Of a stretch of DNA of 53,535 bases, positions 31,301 to 38,863 are shown in pieces. The DNA comes from Sporisorium sorghi. Lineage: Eukaryota; Basidiomycota; Ustilaginomycetes; Ustilaginales; Ustilaginaceae. Under the pieces are notes generated by a model. It did not search any database and was not told the origin of the DNA. It worked only from the letters and a program-made list of their open reading frames with translations. Within the stretch, counting starts at the first letter, position 1. Every line of letters starts with the position of its first letter. The position numbers and the translations under genes are program-made. The DNA lies in assembly GCA_023212695.1 (NCBI GenBank), contig JALCCG010000154.1, positions 1 to 53,535 of the forward strand. The letters are read 5' to 3'.

Positions 31301-32456
31301 CACCACCACCTCCCCCAACCTCGACAAACCGACAGCACAAGCCTCGCAAGCCCTGCAACTCAACAGCGCCTACTGGTCCATCGTCGCACTCACCAACAAG
31401 TTCATCACCGAAACGCACCAACCCTTCCTCGACCTCCTCGACGCGTTCTGGGGCACGCACATCAAAAACGCCTCCTCCACCACCGTCACGCCAACAAAAC
31501 AGCGACGCGTGGCGCTGCAGATGTGGATGTGGCTCACGCGCGCGCTCGTTGTCAAGTCGTCCAAGCTCTCTGAGGCGATGTTGAACCGTGTTCTGATCGA
31601 GATCTTTGACGATGTGGCGGGAGCGATACTGGGGAAGCGGGATCCGACGCAGCTTATTGCCGGTTCGGTGGGAGGGGAGAAAGTGGTGGATTGGAAGTAT
31701 GCCAAAGCGGCGGCACGGGATTTGGCTTCGATTGTGGGAGTAGGCGATGACGGGATCACGACCAAAGAAAACGGCTTCACTGTGCGATTGTTGTGGAAGC
31801 AGAAGCTGTTCTCTTTCCTTCTGCCCCGGCTGTTGGAGAGCTACGAAAGCGCGGCTAAGCTCGCGCACCGGCACCAGGCGCACGCGCACACCGAGCACTG
31901 CGACCACACCCACGACGCCGACGTCGACGTGAAGACGATCTACCTCGTCTGCTTGGCCGGTCTGCTGCCGAGCCTGCCATCCACCATGCTCGTCGAGCGC
32001 CTCGACGGCCTCTTCCCGCTACTCATCCAAGCCCTCACGCTGCCGGACAGCAAAGCGCGCGCTGCCGCCGCAAACGCCCTCACAGTCGCCAGCGAGGTCG
32101 GCAAGAAACTCCCCCCCGGCGCCAATTTCGACCCTACGAGCTTGATCGCCTCACACCTCACAACAATCACCGCCAAGCTGCTCGACAACATCGCGGGTTC
32201 GGGATACAGCCCGCCCGCGACGCGCATCGCCGCCCTGCGCACGCTCACCAGCCTAGCGGCTAAGCCAGCGGATGAGGACGACGACTCGGCAGCGAAGAAG
32301 GAAGGCGGGCTGCAGCACCACCACCTGCACCCGCTGCGCGGCGTCGTGCTTAAGCGCCTCGCTGCAGACGGCGTGGGCATCGATGATAAAGTCAGGGCAG
32401 TCAGGAGTGTCGCCGTGGACGCGAGGGATGCGTGGTTCGCCGTGAGCGAGACCTAG
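28320..32456 (+). CDS. MMS19: MMS19/MET18, cytosolic Fe-S protein assembly targeting factor
   Basis: The 1378-residue protein is all helical. The N-terminal block, with GVVRLLGEYLTSEEEDTRTR (about 37-56) and the stretch FLQGYVKMVQGEKDPRNL to FFDITFCYFPITFRPPPDDPYGI (about 265-335), is the signature of the MMS19 N-terminal domain. The C-terminal third shows HEAT-type repeats (LVERLDGLFPLLIQAL, KARAAAANALTVASEVG), which form the substrate-binding side. Yeast Met18 is about 1030 residues; this protein is longer through Ser/Ala-rich inserts. MMS19 works with CIA1 and CIA2 to deliver Fe-S clusters to DNA polymerases, XPD/Rad3 and other apo-proteins, which explains the DNA-repair and methionine phenotypes of mutants. 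It has no intron, shares its promoter with the GH20 gene, and ends 79 bases from the stop of the AT-hook gene. A His-rich patch (HRHQAHAHTEHCDHTH) lies near 1183. Confidence 0.92.
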   Translation: MSDPAQAIRAYIVGSFQELPPSIIDDLTSGSVSLLGVVRLLGEYLTSEEEDTRTRAVQLLSEITCTLLDPSSPHANTTKEPLASIFTIQAVRTLSAFFADKIADGVIISDNFVRSAKAPEVLPDTAPRARKNEAEQKTLQGSAMLVSSLKALTVLSACKTPASTASAETITPTAQPPVKGFGQEQAHAVADALFSHVIATNHPQSLRFIIYRLLDSLVAHHRDALKAYRSSASEEQSSAASPMNVGTAADPETDASRSETCQGKPFLQGYVKMVQGEKDPRNLMVLFGVDKVLLTEWIMDREMTEKFFDITFCYFPITFRPPPDDPYGITSDDLKVALRAAICASPAMASLGYPLLLEKLSAAGGPAKLDTLRTLIAAMPVYGRAAALANAKKLWEGLKIEIFHATDDETGDLAVDTLTVLLHVLYHGVDPPEGIAPKMVHDCLVELEEPAKSLAKAAIKVLSCLVRASSSTAYLAVYGFMDQMIKMFADPEDLAQRTPILAGIGELLESLAKVYRHAELARAADDDARAKLSAGAVGEIGSGQLLPSTATERSYAGDNRPLDPFLPDLLNCLSNGLRSTSYRRSAMLVFSSVVSISILSSNGTASTASSESTTDAAATSKTNKPLLDFDELSFLTREVASLLTTSIGDDVREEALCAIEVISNERTANTVAAANPTAKVIEQVVLPVLLENLPDRIEPFDDPEERTTGNAMDDTEAELDLIKANIRRSLGALSRLCVAPFLFEAVVVKLFTKLELCCRPSAPTRSSKDGDGILGVTETNEEGKPALVVSEQLRALQEANVGYARGLILTLQTMVDLKKANGHRDLAKYAQTLPSRLVSLTLSGLGTAAAEGSSHGLSIAAHPAVVAEMAALLGTFVKLLDVNRQRELLASLNRTFVGGQSTFVEGADGSVQGASLIASSSLLTQSFRPFSTTAAQSQFEVASRNAFALLSAAIVASAPAAGVVLLSTPTEAPATKHDAALASLSTLLDWALSATTTSPNLDKPTAQASQALQLNSAYWSIVALTNKFITETHQPFLDLLDAFWGTHIKNASSTTVTPTKQRRVALQMWMWLTRALVVKSSKLSEAMLNRVLIEIFDDVAGAILGKRDPTQLIAGSVGGEKVVDWKYAKAAARDLASIVGVGDDGITTKENGFTVRLLWKQKLFSFLLPRLLESYESAAKLAHRHQAHAHTEHCDHTHDADVDVKTIYLVCLAGLLPSLPSTMLVERLDGLFPLLIQALTLPDSKARAAAANALTVASEVGKKLPPGANFDPTSLIASHLTTITAKLLDNIAGSGYSPPATRIAALRTLTSLAAKPADEDDDSAAKKEGGLQHHHLHPLRGVVLKRLAADGVGIDDKVRAVRSVAVDARDAWFAVSET

Positions 32457-32535
32457 ACCGCACAGCGTCACTCGGTAGATGGAAAGGAATGCAATGCAAT
32501 ACGAAGATGTAGACGAAACCATACGAATGCACTGC

Positions 32536-32891
32536 TCAGTTGGAGAAATAATACTCGTCACCAACCACACCCGCGCCCGCCTGGAACGACGTCTGAGCTC
32601 CCTCATCCCCTCCCGCCGCCGCCGAACCTGCGGCCTTCGCATCGCCAGTGACAGTGGCAAAGCGCGAAAAGTGGCCCTGCACCAGCTCGTCGTCCTCGGC
32701 CGCCGCCGCCGCCGCGTCACCGCCATCGCCGAAGAGCCGCGGGTCGATGTTCGCGTCCCCACTACCGACGTTGTCGACAGCAGCGGCAGGCGCAGGAGGG
32801 GGCGGTGGCGGCGTGTGCACCTCTTCGTGGTTCCTGTGCTGCCTGCTGCTGCTCGCGACGGAGGATGCGATGCGCGACCTGTTCTGCTTCG

Positions 32892-32929
<38 letters not shown>

Positions 32930-34596
32930 GACTGCGACGGGGGCGGCGGGGACGCAAGAAGGTCCAAATCGTCCGGATGGCCCCACTCGAGATCCCCGCT
33001 CATCCCAGCCTCGCTGCTGATACTCTTGATCCACTCGGACACCTTGCCCTTGGCGCGCTCCAAGATCGCCGACCCACTCGCGGTCTCCACCTCATCCTCC
33101 CTCGCCGCCTTGCGCCTCCTCGCTCCTCCTCCCCGCTTCGGCTTCTCCTCCTTTCCCTCACCCTCCTCCTCCTCCCCATCCTCAGGCTTCGGCTTCCGCT
33201 TCGCCTTGACAGTCGGAATCCCCGCCTCCCGCAACCTCTTCAACCTCTCCCGCTGCAGTTGTGTATTCCTTACCCGCAACAACACAGCGCGCATCTCGGG
33301 CGACAGCGAATGACGCGTCTCGCTATCGATGATATCCCTGAGCTTTTTCCTGCACTGCGCCTCGAGCACTTCGTCGTCTGCGTCCTCGGGGATGCCGAGC
33401 ATCTCGTGTGCCGCTTTGATCTGCTCGAGCATGTCCGGGGTGTAAGCCTCTTTGGGTGGACGACCGCGACGTTTGGGCCCATCGACGGCGAGCCAGCCGT
33501 CGACGCTGCCGGCGACTTTGCCGGCGGTGGTGCTGTTGCTCGCGAGGCTGCGACGCGCGCGTTTTCTGGGCGCAGCGGTGGCGGCGGTGTCGGTTGTAGG
33601 ATCAGCATCAGCTCCATCGGACGGCCGTGATTTGCGACGATAGGCGCGTTTCTTGGGGCGGAAATCGCAGTCTTTGGGGTCGTCCTTCTCGTGTGCATGT
33701 CCTTCGCCTTCGCTGTCGGCTTCAAATTCGTGGTCCGACTCCATGACCGCCTCAGCACCAAGAGGAAGATCGTCGTCGTGCCTTCCACCTGCCGCGTCCG
33801 TTTCACCTCGGTGTGGCAGCTTTAGCTTAGAACTGGATGCAGACGCTTCTTGCCCAGCCATCGAGAGCCGGCTAGGTCCAGCATCGTGTGCCTGTGCCAT
33901 GGCTTCCTCCATCTGCTGCTCCTTCAAGGCGCGTGCCTTGGTTTTGTACGGACCACGGGTCTTTCCAGTTTGAGAGGAGCGCGGCTTCGCTTTGGCTTTT
34001 GGTGCTGCTGCTGCGTTCGGTGTCGCCGACTTGCCTCTTGCCTTTGAAGAGCCTCCGAGCAGGAAATCGAGATCGGCTCGCGTCGGCAGATTCTTCTTTG
34101 GCAGAGCTGGCACAACAGCATCCGCTTCTGGTTTGGCCGTCAGCACTGGCGTCGCCCTTGCATAGGCAGCACCGGTGTGGTGAAGTGACGGCTGCGGTGG
34201 AGCGTAGAAACTGGAAGTGGGGATGGGCGCAACGGCCACAGGAAAGGTGGGTTGCGGATGCATGCTCATCGCGTATTGTGGTTGTGCTGGTGGAAGTTGT
34301 TGCTGTTGCGGTTGCGGTTGTGGCTGAGGCTGAGGCTGTGGTTGTGGTTGTGGTTGTGGTTGCGACTTTACCACTGGACGGTATGACGTGGACGCCGAAG
34401 CCGACTGCTGCTGCTGCTGCCGCTCGCGCTGCAGCCTCGACATGTTCGCCCAAGGATGTAGTGGTAACGAAGGATCAATCTCGGGCTGAGCATCGCGCTT
34501 TTGTCGTGGCTTTCTCTGTACAGTCGTCGTCGCGGTCGCAGTTGCGGCGGTAGCGTCCATCATGCCGATTCCGAATGCCGGCGCCATGGAGATCAT
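32536..34596 (-). CDS. AT-hook protein with Gln/Pro tracts, probable chromatin or transcription factor
   Basis: From the ATG at 34596 the protein has 686 residues; a second ATG lies three codons on. The frame stays open about 100 codons upstream, but that part is His-rich and looks untranslated. One AT-hook core, KRRGRPPK, sits near residue 358, followed by a conserved-looking block with ADDEVLEAQCRKKLRDII and MRAVLLRVRNTQLQRERL that may fold as helices. The rest is low complexity: Gln-Pro repeats (about 80-100), Ala/Lys-rich, acidic and Lys-rich stretches (several nuclear targeting candidates), then a run of 13 Gln and a Pro-rich run. A motif PTRADLDFLLGG precedes the basic region. An AT-hook binds the minor groove of AT-rich DNA, so a nuclear role is likely. 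I do not recognise an orthologue. It converges on MMS19. Confidence 0.72.
32893..32929. repeat. (CTG)12 coding microsatellite
   Basis: Twelve CTG copies on the plus strand encode part of a 13-Gln run in the AT-hook protein. Such runs vary in length between strains. Confidence 0.9.
34309..34363. repeat. 6-base coding repeat encoding Gln-Pro dipeptides
   Basis: About nine imperfect copies of a 6-base unit (GGTTGT and variants on the plus strand) encode alternating Gln and Pro near the N-terminus of the AT-hook protein. Confidence 0.8.
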
Positions 34597-35005
34597 GTCA
34601 ACGAGTCGAGTGCATGCATATGCGATATAGCGGGCATGAAAGCGGACAAGGGTATGTTTGAGGAAAAGGTGGTGATGGTGGTGGTGATGATGGTGAGTTG
34701 GAAAAGCAAGTATGAATGCGAATCGCCATTTCGCTAAACAGAGACGCGTTTCCAACACACTCTCAGTCACCAAAAAATCGCTCACAGCACAGCGCTTTCT
34801 GAGCGCAGCAGACGCAGCAACAGCGACGCCTCGAAACGCGACTTTCTCTAAAATCACACATCGCCGATCTGAGACACACTGTTCTCCCGATCCATTCACT
34901 GCTCAAGATATCGAGCTTTGACCATCACCGTCCTCTCATCATCGACTCGACTCAACTCCTTCTCTTCTCACACCACATCGCCATCATCTACCAATCTTAT
35001 TCACA
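34597..35005. promoter_or_regulatory. divergent promoter region between the AT-hook gene and the INA17-like gene
   Basis: The 409 bases include an imperfect GGT/GAT triplet run at about 34667-34694, which is a CAC/ATC-rich leader on the strand of the AT-hook gene. The plus-strand leader is C/T-rich with several TCATC and ACTC repeats. No gene was found. Confidence 0.5.
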
Positions 35006-35527
35006 ATGCTCCCTCCAACATCGACATCGATAGCACGGGCAACAATGCTGCGCTCTGCCCCACGAACCACCGTCACCCGCCCCTCTTTGCTCCTCCTTCG
35101 CCGGCGCAACCTCTCCAGCACACCCTCGCGCTCGCTCGCCGCACCACCACCATCAACCTCCGAAACAGAAGAGCTCAACGAAGCGCAGCGCTACCTCGCG
35201 AACAAAGCCGCGCGCAGATCGCAACGCCTCAGCAATCCAACGGGTGCATCGGCACGCCACGCGTCGCTGTACAACCAGCTGTTTCCGGCGCTCCTGCGCA
35301 TCCTGGCGTACGGCAGCAGCGCGTATTTCGGGCTGCATCTGCTGTGGAATGTGCTGGATCGGGACGAGCAGACCAAGTTGATGAATGCAGAGGCGAGCGG
35401 GCTGGAGGCGACGGCGAGGGCGTTGGTGGGGAAGGTGGAGAGGGCGAAGGAGCGCGTTGGGGGATCCGGGGAGGAGGCTGCGGAGAGTACAGGGGGTGAG
35501 AAGAGGCGCTGGTATTGGCCGTTCTAG
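35006..35527 (+). CDS. small mitochondrial membrane protein, INA17-like (tentative)
   Basis: The 173-residue protein begins with an Arg/Ser/Thr/Leu-rich stretch without acids for about 45 residues (RSAPRTT, RRRNLSSTPSRS), a likely mitochondrial presequence. One membrane span follows at about 92-115 (LLRILAYGSSAYFGLHLLWNVL), then a charged coiled-coil-like helix and a tail ending WYWPF. The pattern SSxYxxLHxLWxxL followed by a long helix resembles Ina17, a yeast inner-membrane protein that helps assemble the F1Fo ATP synthase. The comparison is from memory and short, so the function is only a proposal. The ATG at 35006 gives the full presequence; a second one at 35045 (MLRSAPR) would also leave one. 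No intron is needed. It converges on the Moco sulfurase gene. Confidence 0.7.
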   Translation: MLPPTSTSIARATMLRSAPRTTVTRPSLLLLRRRNLSSTPSRSLAAPPPSTSETEELNEAQRYLANKAARRSQRLSNPTGASARHASLYNQLFPALLRILAYGSSAYFGLHLLWNVLDRDEQTKLMNAEASGLEATARALVGKVERAKERVGGSGEEAAESTGGEKRRWYWPF

Positions 35528-35662
35528 GCGAGACTGTTGACGCACTCAAGATTGTACTTTACACCCAAGACACACAGACAACACAATGTTCACACCACCG
35601 GCGACGAGTTCTGATCCCTTCCGCGTTGCAAAGCACATCAACCTGATACAAGCAAGTCCCCT

Positions 35663-38428
35663 TCACGAGGCGACGACCGGCATCCCGACCCACACCTGCG
35701 CCATTTCTCTCCCCCCCTCTCCGCCACTTGTCTCCAGCGCAAGATCAGGCAACCACGCCAGATGCGACCCAAAGATAATCCTTCCTTTCTCATTCCTCCG
35801 ATGCTTAGCCAGCGTCTTGAGCGTCTGCGGCCTCACCTCGCCTGTGCCCTGATCGACACACACCATCTGGCACCGCCTGCACTCGCCCAGCACTCCAAAC
35901 ACGTGCTTGCCGCCCAACACAACCCTGCTGAACCCGTCCTCTGCAAACGCTGCCTCCACTGTGCCACTGACAGTAGTGGGGGCAACCAAGAAGTTGGCGC
36001 GGAAGCTGGCAGCTTGAGCCTGCATCCCCTGCTGTCGGGTTTTGTCCTCTGCGTGAGAGACGGACGAGTATCCTGAATCTGAAGCCATTTCTTCAATGTT
36101 GGAAGAGGCGAGCGTGGCGACGGTGTCCTGCTGGATCCACTCGCTGACCTTGTCCACGCTTGTCGAGTTGATCAGCAGGAACGGCGACTCGTTGCTGAAG
36201 ATCAGCGGGACCTTGTCGCTGCCCGAATCGAGTTTCGAGTGGCGGCTCACGTCCGTTGCTTGCCTCGCCAATGTGCACGATACACCCAACAGTTCGGTGA
36301 GCATCGTCCGCAGCGCCTCGCTCCGATGCGCTCGCGGACGCACCTCGATGCCGCAAATCTCGGCGTTTTTGTGGCTGGCCGCGTCGTCGACGTACTGAGT
36401 CTCGTCGTCCAGATCCAGCGTGAATGCGCGAGCCGTTCCAGAGATCGTGATCGTCATGGAGCGAGCGGAAAGATCGATGCGCGGCCGGATGAGCGCCATC
36501 TTGGGGAAGCGCTTCTGCGACAGCGCCTTGCCGCTGGACAAGTTCATAACGATCCACTCTCGATCAAACCGGAGTCCGTGCCGGGTCAGCTTCCACTTTT
36601 CGCCAGGTTCGAGATCTTGGCCCGCACAGGACTTGATCGGGTATACTGTGATGTTGGCCAGTTCAAACTGTCGCTCGACACCATCTTTGGCCACCCAGCC
36701 GCGCTGCTGCGAGGTCGGCGAGGACGACAAGAAAAATCGCGCTAGGAACCCAACAAGCCGCTCGACATCCTCCTCCGTGTTCAGCAGGCACAAGCTGGCA
36801 CGCAACGACGCCGACGCCTTCGAGCTACCTTCCGAGCCTGCGTCGCCCGCATCGTCGCAGCCCACGCCGTTGGCGTACTCTTGCTTGATCTGGTCTTCTG
36901 TCACCCCGAGCTGGGAGGTCACAAAACCGGGATTGCAGTACCGACCCATGCGTAGGTGGATGTTGCTGATGCTGGCGAGTCGGTCCACTTCCTGCGGAGG
37001 AACGATTGTGCCGTTGGCGGTGAGCACGTTGAAGTTGACGATGGGACCGAATGAGGCTCCTGTGTCGTGGCCTGGGTAGAGTCGAACGACTGGACGGCCG
37101 TTGCCATGCGACATACTCTGCATAGCCTGTATGAGATTACTACGAAGACCAGCAACGTAGCCGCCTCGCAGATCCCACGGCCCGAACGCTTTGCGGTAGA
37201 AGTCGAGCGCCGAGTCCACAGCGAGGATGCCGTGGATGTTGACCGTGCCGTCTTCGAGTCTTGCCTCGAAGTCTTTTCGAGGTTTCGTCCAACGGGTCTC
37301 GGCGAGGATCGAGTCGACTGTTCCGCCACCGTAGTATGTCTTGCAACTCAACCGAGGAGCTGCGGATGACTTTACGAGCAAGCCTCCCAGTCCCGTCGGA
37401 TAGCCGAAGATCTTGTAGAACGACAACGCGATCATGTCTGGCGTTTCGTCCGCAGACAGCTGCGAGAGAGCAAGACGCTGAGAGGAAGAGAGGTACGAAG
37501 CCGCATCGACCATCACCAGCGCGTTGTCCGCTTTGGAGCGACAGACTCGTTTCATCAAGTCGACGTATCTCTTGCCAGTCGCGTTGCACTGCAAAGGCAG
37601 CACGACGAGTCCTTCCTGCGCCACGCTGGCCATTTCTCCCTCAGTGACACTTGTGCTGCGGACACCTGCGCGCGCCGCAAGATCCCTGATGCCAACAGCA
37701 CTAGTGTGACTCTCGACGAGATACGAGAAACCCGGCTTGCTTGAAGATGACTGAGCGAAAGAAGCCCAATCCAAAGACTCTCCGACAAGCTTGAGACTGG
37801 CTGTGGTGCCCGAAGTGAAGATGAGGTGCCAGTTGTGCGTATCTTGGATGCCGAACACCTCGCGCATCACGCGAAGGCGAGTAGCGGCGATCCGGTCTGC
37901 AGTCGAGATGGCCGAGGGAGACTTGGAGTGTGGGTTGGACAAGAGCTTGCCTGTAAGGTCCTGGGCTACGGCTGCGACCAGGCCAGATGGGAATGGAGGG
38001 GCTGCTGCTGCATCCAGGTAGCATGCGTCGCTCAGCTGCGGGCACTGTTCTCTGCGGATGCGAGCGACGCTCTGAGCGAAATTGCCCTCTTCTGTCGGCA
38101 AAGATTCATTTGCAGACGGTGTGATGCGTTCGCCGCGTGTTGCCGTCGACGTCATCGGCGCAGATAATTGCTGCTTCTCGCGATCAGCAGCTTTGCCTCT
38201 CGTCGAGCTGAGTCGGCCGCCATTGGAAGGTAAAACGTGTCGAGGGTGAGCAACTTGGAAGCGCTTGGCAGATCGATGTTGCAAGTGCGCTGACACGGCC
38301 AGGTAGATAAGCACCGAGAGAGCTACTCGCTGAGCGATACTGAGCTGCGACAGCACCGATGCGATGTACGGCGACGCCAAGCACACGACGGCTGCCACCA
38401 CGGCTGTCTGCGGCGTCATGGTCACCAT
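35663..38428 (-). CDS. hxB: molybdenum cofactor sulfurase (HxB/ABA3 type) with a hydrophobic N-terminal extension
   Basis: From the ATG at 38428 the protein has 921 residues. The N-terminal part is a class-V aminotransferase/NifS-like domain, with the PLP Lys339 in LSFYKIFGYPTGLGGL, FTSGTTASLKL and VDAASYLSSS. The Cys in GVGCDDAGD near 550 matches the persulfide Cys region of ABA3. The C-terminal part holds the MOSC N-terminal barrel (NITVYPIKSCAG) and MOSC domain (FRANFLV, GECRRCQMVCVD). The enzyme adds the terminal sulfur to the Mo cofactor of xanthine dehydrogenase and aldehyde oxidase. Known enzymes are soluble; here about 50 extra residues with two hydrophobic stretches (TAVVAAVVCLASPYIASVL and VALSVLIYLAV) precede the domain. 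An upstream exon is possible, because the frame continues to about 38491. No intron is needed in the body. Confidence 0.9.
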   Translation of the reverse strand: MVTMTPQTAVVAAVVCLASPYIASVLSQLSIAQRVALSVLIYLAVSAHLQHRSAKRFQVAHPRHVLPSNGGRLSSTRGKAADREKQQLSAPMTSTATRGERITPSANESLPTEEGNFAQSVARIRREQCPQLSDACYLDAAAAPPFPSGLVAAVAQDLTGKLLSNPHSKSPSAISTADRIAATRLRVMREVFGIQDTHNWHLIFTSGTTASLKLVGESLDWASFAQSSSSKPGFSYLVESHTSAVGIRDLAARAGVRSTSVTEGEMASVAQEGLVVLPLQCNATGKRYVDLMKRVCRSKADNALVMVDAASYLSSSQRLALSQLSADETPDMIALSFYKIFGYPTGLGGLLVKSSAAPRLSCKTYYGGGTVDSILAETRWTKPRKDFEARLEDGTVNIHGILAVDSALDFYRKAFGPWDLRGGYVAGLRSNLIQAMQSMSHGNGRPVVRLYPGHDTGASFGPIVNFNVLTANGTIVPPQEVDRLASISNIHLRMGRYCNPGFVTSQLGVTEDQIKQEYANGVGCDDAGDAGSEGSSKASASLRASLCLLNTEEDVERLVGFLARFFLSSSPTSQQRGWVAKDGVERQFELANITVYPIKSCAGQDLEPGEKWKLTRHGLRFDREWIVMNLSSGKALSQKRFPKMALIRPRIDLSARSMTITISGTARAFTLDLDDETQYVDDAASHKNAEICGIEVRPRAHRSEALRTMLTELLGVSCTLARQATDVSRHSKLDSGSDKVPLIFSNESPFLLINSTSVDKVSEWIQQDTVATLASSNIEEMASDSGYSSVSHAEDKTRQQGMQAQAASFRANFLVAPTTVSGTVEAAFAEDGFSRVVLGGKHVFGVLGECRRCQMVCVDQGTGEVRPQTLKTLAKHRRNEKGRIIFGSHLAWLPDLALETSGGEGGREMAQVWVGMPVVAS

Positions 38429-38863
38429 CGTGGAGAAAGATCCAGGCGTGGACACCTTGCTGCTAGTGGTCCTTGGTCGAAAGAAGTATCCCTATGTGTT
38501 GGTTGATCAGCGTGGGGAGTCGTGTGATGGCATGATGGTGAGTTGAAGAGTCGAGATGACCTTCTGCTGGATGTGTGTGGACAGGAAGGAGAGATCAGCC
38601 AGCTCTTCAAAGAGATAAGTCTGGGCAGGGTCTGACGAGAGCTGCACGAGCGTCTCGAAACTCAGTTTCTCGCCACTTTCAATCTCGGAGTTCGCCGAGG
38701 CCTCACAACCTAACAAATATCTGCAGAAAAAAAATCAGCTCAGTCCTCATATCAACACAAGTCAGACAGCTTCGAGTGTGTTGTAAGGAGTGATGGTCGT
38801 GAGTGATGGACGATTTCTATTGAGGTAGAGTACACTATGCTCTATGTATGTTCGACCGCTCAT
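38429..38863. other. region between the SppA-like gene and the Moco sulfurase gene
   Basis: These 435 bases contain the 3' end of the SppA-like gene and the promoter of the sulfurase gene, both on the minus strand. They also hold the exon-like frame at 38507-38720. Nothing else was recognised. Confidence 0.5.
38507..38720 (-). other. exon-like open frame of unknown affiliation
   Basis: On the minus strand a T8-CTGCAG acceptor ends at 38721 and is followed by about 70 open codons to a TGA. The predicted peptide (YLLGCEASANSEIESGEKLS, then FEELADLSFLSTHIQQK) has a protein-like mix of residues. A TGA lies in frame just before the acceptor, so it would need splicing to an upstream exon. A weak donor (GTATCC) inside the last SppA codons would join it in the right phase. 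It could also be a 5' exon of the sulfurase gene, or untranslated leader. Confidence 0.3.

Noticed and set aside
32479..33630. 383-codon frame antisense to the AT-hook gene
   Set aside because: Arg- and Leu-rich repeats mirror the low-complexity coding strand; no domain.
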